Part shown: one piece after another, positions 36,101 through 48,380 of the stretch
Position numbering within the stretch: position 1 is the first letter of the stretch
Layout of the letters: every line of letters starts with the position of its first letter
Assembly: GCF_020882245.1 (NCBI RefSeq)
Contig: NC_083599.1
Span: 51,796,748 to 51,860,747 of the forward strand
From: Rhopalosiphum padi
Lineage: Eukaryota > Arthropoda > Insecta > Hemiptera > Aphididae
Direction: 5' to 3'
DNA: 64,000 bases
The notes under the pieces: generated by a model
Told to the model about the DNA's origin: nothing
Database searches by the model: none
What the model saw: the letters and a program-made list of their open reading frames with translations, nothing else
Translations under genes and position numbers: made by a program

Positions 36101-36706
36101 CGGAGCCGTCTTGGTCGTCCAGGCCCGAACGTTCGACTCGTCCGAGTACACTACCCGCCGGTCGTCGACGCATAACTGAGAATCGCACGAACGTTCCGGC
36201 CCGGATGGCCAAGACGGCCAAGACGACCATGACGGCCAAGACGACCAAGACGGCCAAGACGACCAAGACGGCCAAGACGACTAAGACGGGCCGGACAGCC
36301 AAGACGGCTCAGACCACCAAGACAGCTCGGACCGCCAAGACTGCTCGGACCACCAAGACGACCCCAAAGCCTCTGGAGCTCCCTAAAATGCCACCTCAAA
36401 ATCCAACTCCACTTCCAAAAGGAAAGCAACTGCTAGAAATACAAACGCGCGCAACAGAAATTGGCGCGATTTTCAGTTATGCGTTGACGACCGGCGGGTA
36501 GTGTACTCGGATGAGTCGAACGTTCCGGCCCGGACGGCCAAGACAGCCAAGACGACCAAGACAGCCATGACGACCAAGACGGCCAAGACGACCAAGACGG
36601 CCAAGACGACTAAGATGGGCCGGACAGCCAAGACGGCTCCGACCGCCAAGACGGGCCGGACAGCCAAGACAGCTCGGACCGCCAAGACTGCTCGGACCAC
36701 CAAGAC
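30105..36706. repeat. Higher-order repeats, group 2 (1.27-kb family)
   Basis: Units start at 30105, 31284, 32553, 33840 and 35109. The middle three are 1269, 1287 and 1269 bp and nearly identical. The 18-bp difference is exactly one minisatellite period. A marker variant in which the minisatellite is joined to a Phe-Ser-Ala codon trio (TGAAAAGGC on the plus strand, near 30721, 31900, 33171, 34456 and 35725) tags this family and recurs at 36959 and 39932. Plus blocks are short (about 192 bp) in the first four units. Confidence 0.85.
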
Positions 36707-39700
36707 TATTTCTAGTATTTCTAGTAGTTGATTACCTTTTCGAAGTTGAGTCGGATTTTGAGGCGGCGTTTTAGGGAGCTCCATAGGATTTGGGGTCGTC
36801 TTGGTGGCACGAGCAGTCTTGGCGGTCCGCGCTGTCTTGGCGGTCTGAGCCGTCTTGGCTGTCCGGCCCGTCTTAGTCGTCTTGGCCGTCTTGGTCGTCT
36901 TGGCCGTCTTGGCTGTCCGAGCCGTCTTGGCTGTCCGGCCCGTCTTGGTCGTCTTGGCTGAAAAGGCCGTCCAGGCCCGAACGTTCGACTCGTCCGAGTA
37001 CACTACCCGCCGGTCGTCGACGCATAACTGAAAATCGCGCCAATGCTGTAGCGCGAGTTTGTATTTCTAGCAGTTGGTTACCTTTGCGAAGCGGAGTCGG
37101 ATTTTGAGGTGGCATTTTAGGGAGCTCCAGAACCTTTGGGGTCGTCTTGATGGTCCGAGCAGTCTTGGCGGTCCGAGCTGTCTTGGCGGTCTGAGCCGTC
37201 TTGACTGTCCGGCCCGTCTTAGTCGTCTTGGCCGTCTTGGTCGTCTTGGCCGTCTTGGTCGTCTTGGCCGTCTTGGCTGTTCGGCCTGTCTTGGTCGTCT
37301 TGGCTGTCTTGGCCGTCCGGGCCGGAACGTTCGACTCATCCGAGTACACTACCGCCGGTCGTCAACGCATAACTGAAAATCGCGCCAATGCTGTAGCGCG
37401 AGTTTGTATTTCTAGCAGTTGGTTACCTTTGCGAAGCGGAGTCGGATTTTGAGGTGGCATTTTAGGGAGCTCCAGAACCTTTGGGGTCGTCTTGATGGTC
37501 CGAGCAGTCTTGGCGGTCCGAGCTGTCTTGGCGGTCTGAGCCGTCTTGACTGTCCGGCCCGTCTTAGTCGTCTTGGCCGTCTTGGTCGTCTTGGCCGTCT
37601 TGGTCGTCTTGGCCGTCTTGGCTGTCCGAGCCGTCTTGGCTGTCCGAGCCGTCTTGGCTGTCCGGCCCGTTTTGGTCGACTTGGCTGTCTTGGCTGTCGG
37701 AGCCGTCTTGGTCGTCCAGGCCCGAACGTTCGACTCGTCCGAGTACACTACCCGCCGGTCGTCGACGCATAACTGAGAATCGCACGAACGTTCCGGACCG
37801 GACGGCCAAGACGGCCAAGACGACTAAGACCGCCAAGACAGCTCGGACCGCCAAGACTGCTCGGACCACCAAGACGACCCGAAAGCCTCTGGAGCTCCCT
37901 AAAATGCCACCTCAAAATCCCACTCCACTTCGAAAAGGTAACCAACTGCTGGAAACACAAACGCGCGCAACAGCATTGGCGCGATTTTCAGTTATGCGTT
38001 AACGACCGGCGGGTAGTGTAATCGGACGAGTCGAACGTTCCGGCCCGGATGGCCAAGACGGCCAAGACGACCAAGACAGGCTGGACAGCCAAGTCGGCTC
38101 GGACAGCCAAGTCGGCTCGAACAGCCAAGACGTCCAAGACGACCAAGACGGCCAAGACGACTAAGACGGGCCGGACAGCCAAGACGGCTCAGACCGCCAA
38201 GACAGCTCGGACCGCCAAGACTGCTCGGACCACCAAGACGACGGTCAAAGCCTCTGGAGCTCCCTAAAATGCCACCTCAAAATCCAACTCCACTTCGAAA
38301 AGGTAACCAACTGCTGGAAACACAAACGCGCGCAACAGCATTGGCGCGATTTTCAGTTATGCGTTAATGACCGGCGGGTTGTGTACTCGGACGAGTCGAA
38401 CATTCCGGCCCGGATGGCCAAGACGGCCAAGACGACCATGACGGACCGGAAAGCCAAGACGTCTTGGACAGCCAAGACGGCCAAGACGACCAAGACGGCC
38501 AAGACAACTAAGACGGGCCGGACAGCCAAGACGGCTCAGACCGCCAAGACAGCTCAGACCGCCAAGACTGCTCGGACCACCAAGACGACCCCAAAGCCTC
38601 TGGAGCTCCCTAAAATGCCACCTCAAAATCCAACTCCACTTCGAAAAGGTAAGCAACTGCTAGAAATACAAACGCGCGCAACAGAAATTGGCGCGATTTT
38701 CAGTTATGCGTTAACGACCAGCGGGTAGTGTACTCGGACGAGTCGAACGTTCCGGCCCGGATGGCCAAGACGGCCAAGACGACCAATACAGGCTGGACAG
38801 CCAAGTCGGCTCGGACAGCCAAGTCGGCTCGAACAGCCAAGACGTCCAAGACGACCAAGACGGCCAAGACGACTAAGACGGGCCGGACAGCCAAGACGGC
38901 TCAGACCGCCAAGACAGCTCGGACCGCCAAGACTGCTCGGACCACCAAGACGACCCCAAAGCCTCTGGAGCTCTCTAAAATGCCACCTCAAAATCCAACT
39001 CCACTTCCAAAAGGAAAGCAACTGCTAGAAATACAAACGCGCGCAACAGAAATTGGCGCGATTTTCAGTTATGCGTTGACGACCGGCGGGTAGTGTACTC
39101 GGATGAGTCGAACGTTCCGGCCCGGACGGCCAAGACAGCCAAGACGACCAAGACAGCCATGACGACCAAGACGGCCAAGACGACCATGACGGCCAAGACG
39201 ACCAAGACGGCCAAGACGACCAAGACGGCCAAGACGACTAAGACGACCAAGACAACTAAGACGGGCCGGACAGCCAAGACGGCTCAGACCGCAAAGACAG
39301 CTCGGACCGCCAAGACTATTTCTAGTATTTCTAGTAGTTGATTACCTTTTCAAAGTGGAGTCGGATTTTGAGGCGGCGTTTTAGGGAGCTCCATAGGATT
39401 TGGGGTCGTCTTGGTGGCACGAGCAGTCTTGGCGGTCCGCGCTGTCTTGGCGGTCTGAGCCGTCTTGGCTGTCCGGCCCGTCTTAGTCGTCTTGGCCGTC
39501 TTGATCGGCTTGGCCGTCTAGGTCGTTTTGGCCGTCTTGGCTGTTCGGCCCGACTTGGTCGTCTTGGCTGTCTTGGCCGTCCGGGCCGGAACGTTCGACT
39601 CATCCGAGTACACTACCCGCCGGTCATCAACGCATAACTGAAAATCGCGCGAATGCTGTAGCGCGAGTTTGTATTTCTAGCAGTTGGTTACCTTTGCGAA

Positions 39701-42700
39701 GCGGAATCGGATTTTGAGGTGGCATTTTAGGGAGCTCCAGAACCTTTGGGGTCGTCTTGATGGTCCGAGCAGTCTTGGCGGTCCGAGCTGTCTTGGCGGT
39801 CTGAGCCGTCTTGGCTGTCCGGCCCGTCTTAGTCGTCTTGGCCGTCTTGGTCGTCTTGGCCGTCTTGGCTGTCCGAGCCGTCTTGGCTGTCCGAGCCGTC
39901 TTGGCTGTCCGGCCCGTCTTGGTCGTCTTGGCTGAAAAGGCTGTCCAGGCCCGAACGTTCGACTCGTCCGAGTACACTACCCGCCGGTCGTCGACGCATA
40001 ACTGAAAATCGCGCCATTGCTGTAGCGCGAGTTTGTATTTCTAGCAGTTGGTTACCTTTGCGAAGCGGAGTCGGATTTTGAGGTGGCATTTTAGGGAGCT
40101 CCAGAACCTTTGGGGTCGTCTTGATGGTCCGAGCAGTCTTGGCGGTCCGAGCTGTCTTGGCGGTCTGAGCCGTCTTGACTGTCCGGCCCGTCTTAGTCGT
40201 CTTGGCCGTCTTGGTCGTCTTGGCCGTCTTGGTCGTCTTGGCCGTCTTGGCTGTCCGAGCCGTCTTGGCTGTCCGAGCCGTCTTGGCTGTCCGGCCCGTT
40301 TTGGTCGACTTGGCTGTCTTGGCTGTCGGAGCCGTCTTGGTCGTCCAGGCCCGAACGTTCGACTCGTCCGAGTACACTACCCGCCGGTCGTCGACGCATA
40401 ACTGAGAATCGCACGAACGTTCCGGACCGGACGGCCAAGACGGCCAAGACGACTAAGACCGCCAAGACAGCTCGGACCGCCAAGACTGCTCGGACCACCA
40501 AGACGACCCGAAAGCCTCTGGAGCTCCCTAAAATGCCACCTCAAAATCCCACTCCACTTCGAAAAGGTAACCAACTGCTGGAAACACAAACGCGCGCAAC
40601 AGCATTGGCGCGATTTTCAGTTATGCGTTAACGACCGGCGGGTAGTGTAATCGGACGAGTCGAACGTTCCGGCCCGGATGGCCAAGACGGCCAAGACGAC
40701 CAAGACAGGCTGGACAGCCAAGTCGGCTCGGACAGCCAAGTCGGCTCGAACAGCCAAGACGTCCAAGACGACCAAGACGGCCAAGACGACTAAGACGGGC
40801 CGGACAGCCAAGACGGCTCAGACCGCCAAGACAGCTCGGACCGCCAAGACTGCTCGGACCACCAAGACGACGGTCAAAGCCTCTGGAGCTCCCTAAAATG
40901 CCACCTCAAAATCCAACTCCACTTCGAAAAGGTAACCAACTGCTGGAAACACAAACGCGCGCAACAGCATTGGCGCGATTTTCAGTTATGCGTTAATGAC
41001 CGGCGGGTTGTGTACTCGGACGAGTCGAACATTCCGGCCCGGATGGCCAAGACGGCCAAGACGACCATGACGGACCGGAAAGCCAAGACGTCTTGGACAG
41101 CCAAGACGGCCAAGACGACCAAGACGGCCAAGACAACTAAGACGGGCCGGACAGCCAAGACGGCTCAGACCGCCAAGACAGCTCAGACCGCCAAGACTGC
41201 TCGGACCACCAAGACGACCCCAAAGCCTCTGGAGCTCCCTAAAATGCCACCTCAAAATCCAACTCCACTTCGAAAAGGTAAGCAACTGCTAGAAATACAA
41301 ACGCGCGCAACAGAAATTGGCGCGATTTTCAGTTATGCGTTAACGACCAGCGGGTAGTGTACTCGGACGAGTCGAACGTTCCGGCCGGGATGGCCAAGAC
41401 GGCCAAGACGACCAATACAGGCTGGACAGCCAAGTCGGCTCGGACAGCCAAGTCGGCTCGAACAGCCAAGACGTCCAAGACGACCAAGACGGCCAAGACG
41501 ACTAAGACGGGCCGGACAGCCAAGACGGCTCAGACCGCCAAGACAGCTCGGACCGCCAAGACTGCTCGGACCACCAAGACGACCCCAAAGCCTCTGGAGC
41601 TCTCTAAAATGCCACCTCAAAATCCAACTCCACTTCCAAAAGGAAAGCAACTGCTAGAAATACAAACGCGCGCAACAGAAATTGGCGCGATTTTCAGTTA
41701 TGCGTTGACGACCGGCGGGTAGTGTACTCGGATGAGTCGAACGTTCCGGCCCGGACGGCCAAGACAGCCAAGACGACCAAGACAGCCATGACGACCAAGA
41801 CGGCCAAGACGACCATGACGGCCAAGACGACCAAGACGGCCAAGACGACCAAGACGGCCAAGACGACTAAGACGACCAAGACAACTAAGACGGGCCGGAC
41901 AGCCAAGACGGCTCAGACCGCAAAGACAGCTCGGACCGCCAAGACTATTTCTAGTATTTCTAGTAGTTGATTACCTTTTCAAAGTGGAGTCGGATTTTGA
42001 GGCGGCGTTTTAGGGAGCTCCATAGGATTTGGGGTCGTCTTGGTGGCACGAGCAGTCTTGGCGGTCCGCGCTGTCTTGGCGGTCTGAGCCGTCTTGGCTG
42101 TCCGGCCCGTCTTAGTCGTCTTGGCCGTCTTGATCGGCTTGGCCGTCTAGGTCGTTTTGGCCGTCTTGGCTGTTCGGCCCGACTTGGTCGTCTTGGCTGT
42201 CTTGGCCGTCCGGGCCGGAACGTTCGACTCATCCGAGTACACTACCCGCCGGTCATCAACGCATAACTGAAAATCGCGCGAATGCTGTAGCGCGAGTTTG
42301 TATTTCTAGCAGTTGGTTACCTTTGCGAAGCGGAATCGGATTTTGAGGTGGCATTTTAGGGAGCTCCAGAACCTTTGGGGTCGTCTTGATGGTCCGAGCA
42401 GTCTTGGCGGTCCGAGCTGTCTTGGCGGTCTGAGCCGTCTTGGCTGTCCGGCCCGTCTTAGTCGTCTTGGCCGTCTTGGTCGTCTTGGCCGTCTTGGCTG
42501 TCCGAGCCGTCTTGGCTGTCCGAGCCGTCTTGGCTGTCCGAGCCGTCTTGGCTGTCCGGCCCGTTTTGGTCGTTTTGGCTGTCTTGGCTGTCGGAGCCGT
42601 CTTGGCCGACCAGGCCCGAACGTTCGACTCGTCCGAGTACACTACCCGCCGGTCGTCAACGCATAACTGAGAATCGCACGAACGTTCCGGACCGGACGGC

Positions 42701-45700
42701 CAAGACGGCCAAGACGGCCAAGACGACCAAGACGGCCAAGACGACCAAGACGGCCAAGACGACTAAGACGGGCCGGACAGCCAAGACGGCTCAGACCGCC
42801 AAGACAGCTCGGACCGCCAAGACTGCTCGGACCACCAAGACGACCCCAAAGCCTCTGGAGCTCCCTAAAATGCCACCTCAAAATCCAACTCCACTTCGAA
42901 AAGGTAACCAACTGCTGGAAACACAAACGCGCGCAACAGCATTGGCGCGATTTTCAGTTATGCGTTAATGACCGGCGGGTTGTGTACTCGGACGAGTCGA
43001 ACATTCCGGCCCGGATGGCCAAGACGGCCAAGACGACCATGACGGACCGGAAAGCCAAGACGGCCAAGACGACCAAGACGGCCAAGACAACTAAGACGGG
43101 CCGGACAGCCAAGACGGCTCAGACCGCCAAGACAGCTCGGACCGCCAAGACTGCTCGGACCACCAAGACGACCCCAAAGCCTCTGGAGCTTCCTAAAATG
43201 CCACCTCAAAATCCAACTCCACTTCGAAAAGGTAAGCAACTGCTAGAAATACAAACGCGCGCAACAGAAATTGGCGCGATTTTCAGTTATGCGTTGACGA
43301 CCAGCGGGTAGTGTACTCGGACGAGTCGAACGTTCCGGCCCGGATGGCCAAGACGGCCAAGACGACCAATACAGGCTGGACAGCCAAGTCGGCTCGGACA
43401 GCCAAGTCGGCTCGAACAGCCAAGACGTCCAAGACGACCAAGACGGCCAAGACGACTAAGACGGGCCGGACAGCCAAGACGGCTCAGACCGCCAAGACAG
43501 CTCGGACCGCCAAGACTGCTCGGACCACCAAGACGACCCCAAAGCCTCTGGAGCTCCCTAAAATGCCACCTCAAAATCCAACTCCACTTCGAAAAGGTAA
43601 CCAACTGCTGGAAACACAAACGCGCGCAACAGCATTGGCGCGATTTTCAGTTATGCGTTAATGACCGGCGGGTTGTGTACTCGGACGAGTCGAACATTCC
43701 GGCCCGGATGGCCAAGACGGCCAAGACGACCATGACGGACCGGAAAGCCAAGACGTCTTGGACAGCCAAGACGGCCAAGACGACCAAGACGGCCAAGACA
43801 ACTAAGACGGGCCGGACAGCCAAGACGGCTCAGACCGCCAAGACAGCTCAGACCGCCAAGACTGCTCGGACCACCAAGACGACCCCAAAGCCTCTGGAGC
43901 TCCCTAAAATGCCACCTCAAAATCCAACTCCACTTCGAAAAGGTAAGCAACTGCTAGAAATACAAACGCGCGCAACAGAAATTGGCGCGATTTTCAGTTA
44001 TGCGTTAACGACCAGCGGGTAGTGTACTCGGACGAGTCGAACGTTCCGGCCCGGATGGCCAAGACGGCCAAGACGACCAATACAGGCTGGACAGCCAAGT
44101 CGGCTCGGACAGCCAAGTCGGCTCGAACAGCCAAGACGTCCAAGACGACCAAGACGGCCAAGACGACTAAGACGGGCCGGACAGCCAAGACGGCTCAGAC
44201 CGCCAAGACAGCTCGGACCGCCAAGACTGCTCGGACCACCAAGACGACCCCAAAGCCTCTGGAGCTCCCTAAAATGCCACCTCAAAATCCAACTCCACTT
44301 CGAAAAGGTAACCAACTGCTGGAAACACAAACGCGCGCAACAGCATTGGCGCGATTTTCAGTTATGCGTTAATGACCGGCGGGTTGTGTACTCGGACGAG
44401 TCGAACATTCCGGCCCGGATGGCCAAGACGGCCAAGACGACCATGACGGACCGGAAAGCCAAGACGTCTTGGACAGCCAAGACGGCCAAGACGACCAAGA
44501 CGGCCAAGACAACTAAGACGGGCCGGACAGCCAAGACGGCTCAGACCGCCAAGACAGCTCAGACCGCCAAGACTGCTCGGACCACCAAGACGACCCCAAA
44601 GCCTCTGGAGCTCCCTAAAATGCCACCTCAAAATCCAACTCCACTTCGAAAAGGTAAGCAACTGCTAGAAATACAAACGCGCGCAACAGAAATTGGCGCG
44701 ATTTTCAGTTATGCGTTAACGACCAGCGGGTAGTGTACTCGGACGAGTCGAACGTTCCGGCCCGGATGGCCAAGACGGCCAAGACGACCAATACAGGCTG
44801 GACAGCCAAGTCGGCTCGGACAGCCAAGTCGGCTCGAACAGCCAAGACGTCCAAGACGACCAAGACGGCCAAGACGACTAAGACGGGCCGGACAGCCAAG
44901 ACGGCTCAGACCGCCAAGACAGCTCGGACCGCCAAGACTGCTCGGACCACCAAGACGACCCCAAAGCCTCTGGAGCTCTCTAAAATGCCACCTCAAAATC
45001 CAACTCCACTTCCAAAAGGAAAGCAACTGCTAGAAATACAAACGCGCGCAACAGAAATTGGCGCGATTTTCAGTTATGCGTTGACGACCGGCGGGTAGTG
45101 TACTCGGATGAGTCGAACGTTCCGGCCCGGACGGCCAAGACAGCCAAGACGACCAAGACAGCCATGACGACCAAGACGGCCAAGACGACCATGACGGCCA
45201 AGACGACCAAGACGGCCAAGACGACCAAGACGGCCAAGACGACTAAGACGACCAAGACAACTAAGACGGGCCGGACAGCCAAGACGGCTCAAACCGCAAA
45301 GACAGCTCGGACCGCCAAGACTATTTCTAGTATTTCTAGTAGTTGATTACCTTTTCAAAGTGGAGTCGGATTTTGAGGCGGCGTTTTAGGGAGCTCCATA
45401 GGATTTGGGGTCGTCTTGGTGGCACGAGCAGTCTTGGCGGTCCGCGCTGTCTTGGCGGTCTGAGCCGTCTTGGCTGTCCGGCCCGTCTTAGTCGTCTTGG
45501 CCGTCTTGATCGGCTTGGCCGTCTAGGTCGTTTTGGCCGTCTTGGCTGTTCGGCCCGACTTGGTCGTCTTGGCTGTCTTGGCCGTCCGGGCCGGAACGTT
45601 CGACTCATCCGAGTACACTACCCGCCGGTCGTCAACGCATAACTGAAAATCGCGCGAATGCTGTAGCGCGAGTTTGTATTTCTAGCAGTTGGTTACCTTT

Positions 45701-47256
45701 GCGAAGCGGAATCGGATTTTGAGGTGGCATTTTAGGGAGCTCCAGAACCTTTGGGGTCGTCTTGATGGTCCGAGCAGTCTTTGCGGTCCGAGCTGTCTTG
45801 GCGGTCTGAGCCGTCTTGGCTGTCCGGCCCGTCTTAGTCGTCTTGGCCGTCTTGGTCGTCTTGGCCGTCTTGGCTGTCCGAGCCGTCTTGGCTGTCCGAG
45901 CCGTCTTGGCTGTCCGAGCCGTCTTGGCTGTCCGGCCCGTTTTGGTCGTTTTGGCTGTCTTGGCTGTCGGAGCCGTCTTGGCCGACCAGGCCCGAACGTT
46001 CGACTCGTCCGAGTACACTACCCGCCGGTCGTCAACGCATAACTGAGAATCGCACGAACGTTCCGGACCGGACGGCCAAGACGGCCAAGACGGCCAAGAC
46101 GACCAAGACGGCCAAGACGACCAAGACGGCCAAGACGACTAAGACGGGCCGGACAGCCAAGACGGCTCAGACCGCCAAGACAGCTCGGACCGCCAAGACT
46201 GCTCGGACCACCAAGACGACCCCAAAGCCTCTGGAGCTCCCTAAAATGCCACCTCAAAATCCAACTCCACTTCGAAAAGGTAACCAACTGCTGGAAACAC
46301 AAACGCGCGCAACAGCATTGGCGCGATTTTCAGTTATGCGTTAATGACCGGCGGGTTGTGTACTCGGACGAGTCGAACATTCCGGCCCGGATGGCCAAGA
46401 CGGCCAAGACGACCATGACGGACCGGAAAGCCAAGACGTCTTGGACAGCCAAGACGGCCAAGACGACCAAGACGGCCAAGACAACTAAGACGGGCCGGAC
46501 AGCCAAGACGGCTCAGACCGCCAAGACAGCTCGGACCGCCAAGACTGCTCGGACCACCAAGACGACCCCAAAGCCTCTGGAGCTTCCTAAAATGCCACCT
46601 CAAAATCCAACTCCACTTCGAAAAGGTAAGCAACTGCTAGAAATACAAACGCGCGCAACAGAAATTGGCGCGATTTTCAGTTATGCGTTGACGACCAGCG
46701 GGTAGTGTACTCGGACGAGTCGAACGTTCCGGCCCGGATGGCCAAGACGGCCAAGACGACCAATACAGGCTGGACAGCCAAGTCGGCTCGGACAGCCAAG
46801 TCGGCTCGAACAGCCAAGACGTCCAAGACGACCAAGACGGCCAAGACGACTAAGACGGGCCGGACAGCCAAGACGGCTCAGACCGCCAAGACAGCTCGGA
46901 CCGCCAAGACTGCTCGGACCACCAAGACGACCCCAAAGCCTCTGGAGCTCCCTAAAATGCCACCTCAAAATCCAACTCCACTTCGAAAAGGTAACCAACT
47001 GCTGGAAACACAAACGCGCGCAACAGCATTGGCGCGATTTTCAGTTATGCGTTAATGACCGGCGGGTTGTGTACTCGGACGAGTCGAACATTCCGGCCCG
47101 GATGGCCAAGACGGCCAAGACGACCATGACGGCCAAGACGACCAAGACGGCCAAGACGACCAAGACGGCCAAGACGACTAAGACGACCAAGACAACTAAG
47201 ACGGGCCGGACAGCCAAGACGGCTCAGACCGCAAAGACAGCTCGGACCGCCAAGAC
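36707..47256. repeat. Higher-order repeats, group 3 (2.63-kb and 3.38-kb duplications, 711-bp inner repeats)
   Basis: Segment 37419-40047 is repeated at 40048-42676 with a constant offset of 2629 bp and almost no differences. Segment 41960-43280 is repeated about 3376 bp to the right (45336 onward), and beyond 43280 the offset becomes 3394, again a shift of 18. Inside 43287-45050 a 711-bp pair of plus cassettes is repeated in tandem. Copies in this group have lost one splice site each: the distal acceptor TAG is TTG near 38380, 41009, 42981, 43673, 44384, 46356 and 47067, and the donor is GGAAAG near 39014, 41642 and 45018. Confidence 0.85.
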
Positions 47257-47976
47257 TATTTCTAGTATTTCTAGTAGTTGATTACCTTTTCAAAGTGGAG
47301 TCGGATTTTGAGGCGGCGTTTTAGGGAGCTCCATAGGATTTGGGGTCGTCTTGGTGGCACGAGCAGTCTTGGCGGTCCGCGCTGTCTTGGCGGTCTGAGC
47401 CGTCTTGGCTGTCCGGCCCGTCTTAGTCGTCTTGGCCGTCTTGATCGGCTTGGCCGTCTAGGTCGTTTTGGCCGTCTTGGCTGTTCGGCCCGTCTTGGTC
47501 GTCTTGGCCGTCTTAGCTGTCCGGGCCGGAACGTTCGACTCGTCCGAGTACACTAACCGCCGGTCGTCAACGCATTACTGAAAATCGCGCCAATGCTGTT
47601 GCGCGAGTTTGTATTTCTAGCAGTTGGTTACCTTTGCGAAGCGGAGTCGGATTTTGAGGTGGCATTTTAGGGAGCTCCAGAACCTTTGGGGTCGTCTTGA
47701 TGGTCCGAGCAGTCTTGGCGGTCCGAGCTGTCTTGGCGGTCTGAGCCGTCTTGGCTGTCCGGCCCGTCTTAGTTGTCTTGGCCGTCTTGGTCGTCTTGGC
47801 CGTCTTGGCTGTCCGAGCCGTCTTGGCTGTCCGAGCCGTCTTGGCTGTCCGGCCCGTTTTGGTCGTCTTGGCTGTCTTGGCTGTCGGAGCCGTCTTGGCC
47901 GTCTAGGCCCGAACGTTCGACTCGTCCGAGGACACTACCCGCCGATCGTCAACGCTATAAGCTATAATATATATAG

Positions 47977-48380
47977 ACACAATATAATAATTACTATAAA
48001 TTATATATTAAATGTTTATACTTAATGAATATTGATATACTTCCCGCACCAATTGCATTTATTAATTTTTTTTTAACACTTATCAAAAATACTCATATTT
48101 TATACCCTGATGCAATGTCCAATAAACACGTCATGTTAAATAATTGAAAATGGTTTTACAGTTTTATCTTACAAAAAATATCTCACACTCATGTGGGTAT
48201 TATGACAATCTACACAATACGAAAATTATGTTATGGATATGTAAATAAATTATAGAATAATTTATTCAGAGTTTAAGAACAAAACAGCATAATATTATTC
48301 TTTAAATATTACACTTGACGTTTTTATTTTTTTTTAACTTTTGAAAAAGAAATTAAGTTTTAGAAGTTAATCATACAAGA
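47977..48380 (+). repeat. Dispersed repeat, copy 2 (outer end of left arm)
   Basis: Direct copy of 18560-18963 with few differences, so related sequence lies on both sides of the array in the same orientation. The match stops at CATACAAGAT, after which the two loci differ. Confidence 0.85.

Larger units (their letters stand above)
22190..47965. repeat. 25.8-kb mosaic array of alternating Lys/Thr-repeat cassettes
   Basis: One cassette (about 320-390 bp) repeats throughout. It starts TGTACTCGGACGAG. An 18-bp minisatellite AAGACGGCCAAGACGACC follows (Lys-Thr-Ala-Lys-Thr-Thr, variable copy number). Next come a Gly-Arg/Gln/Arg-marked run of KTA repeats and a Pro-rich tail (PKPLELPKMPPQNPTPLRK). 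The cassette ends with a spacer of about 80 bp that begins GTAAGC or GTAACC and ends TAG. Minus-oriented blocks begin at 22190, 24599, 25749, 26964, 28543, 30105, 31284, 32553, 33840, 35109, 36707, 39317, 41946, 45322 and 47257. Plus blocks begin at 22716, 25292, 26462, 27676, 29255, 31092, 32361, 33648, 34917, 36187, 37785, 40414, 42678 and 46054. The whole array is far richer in G+C and CpG than the flanks. Overlapping open frames on both strands come from the 18-bp period. Confidence 0.95.

Noticed and set aside
22300..47960. CRISPR array
   Set aside because: Repeats are much too long, contain no unique spacers of constant length, and alternate strand; the surrounding genome is animal.
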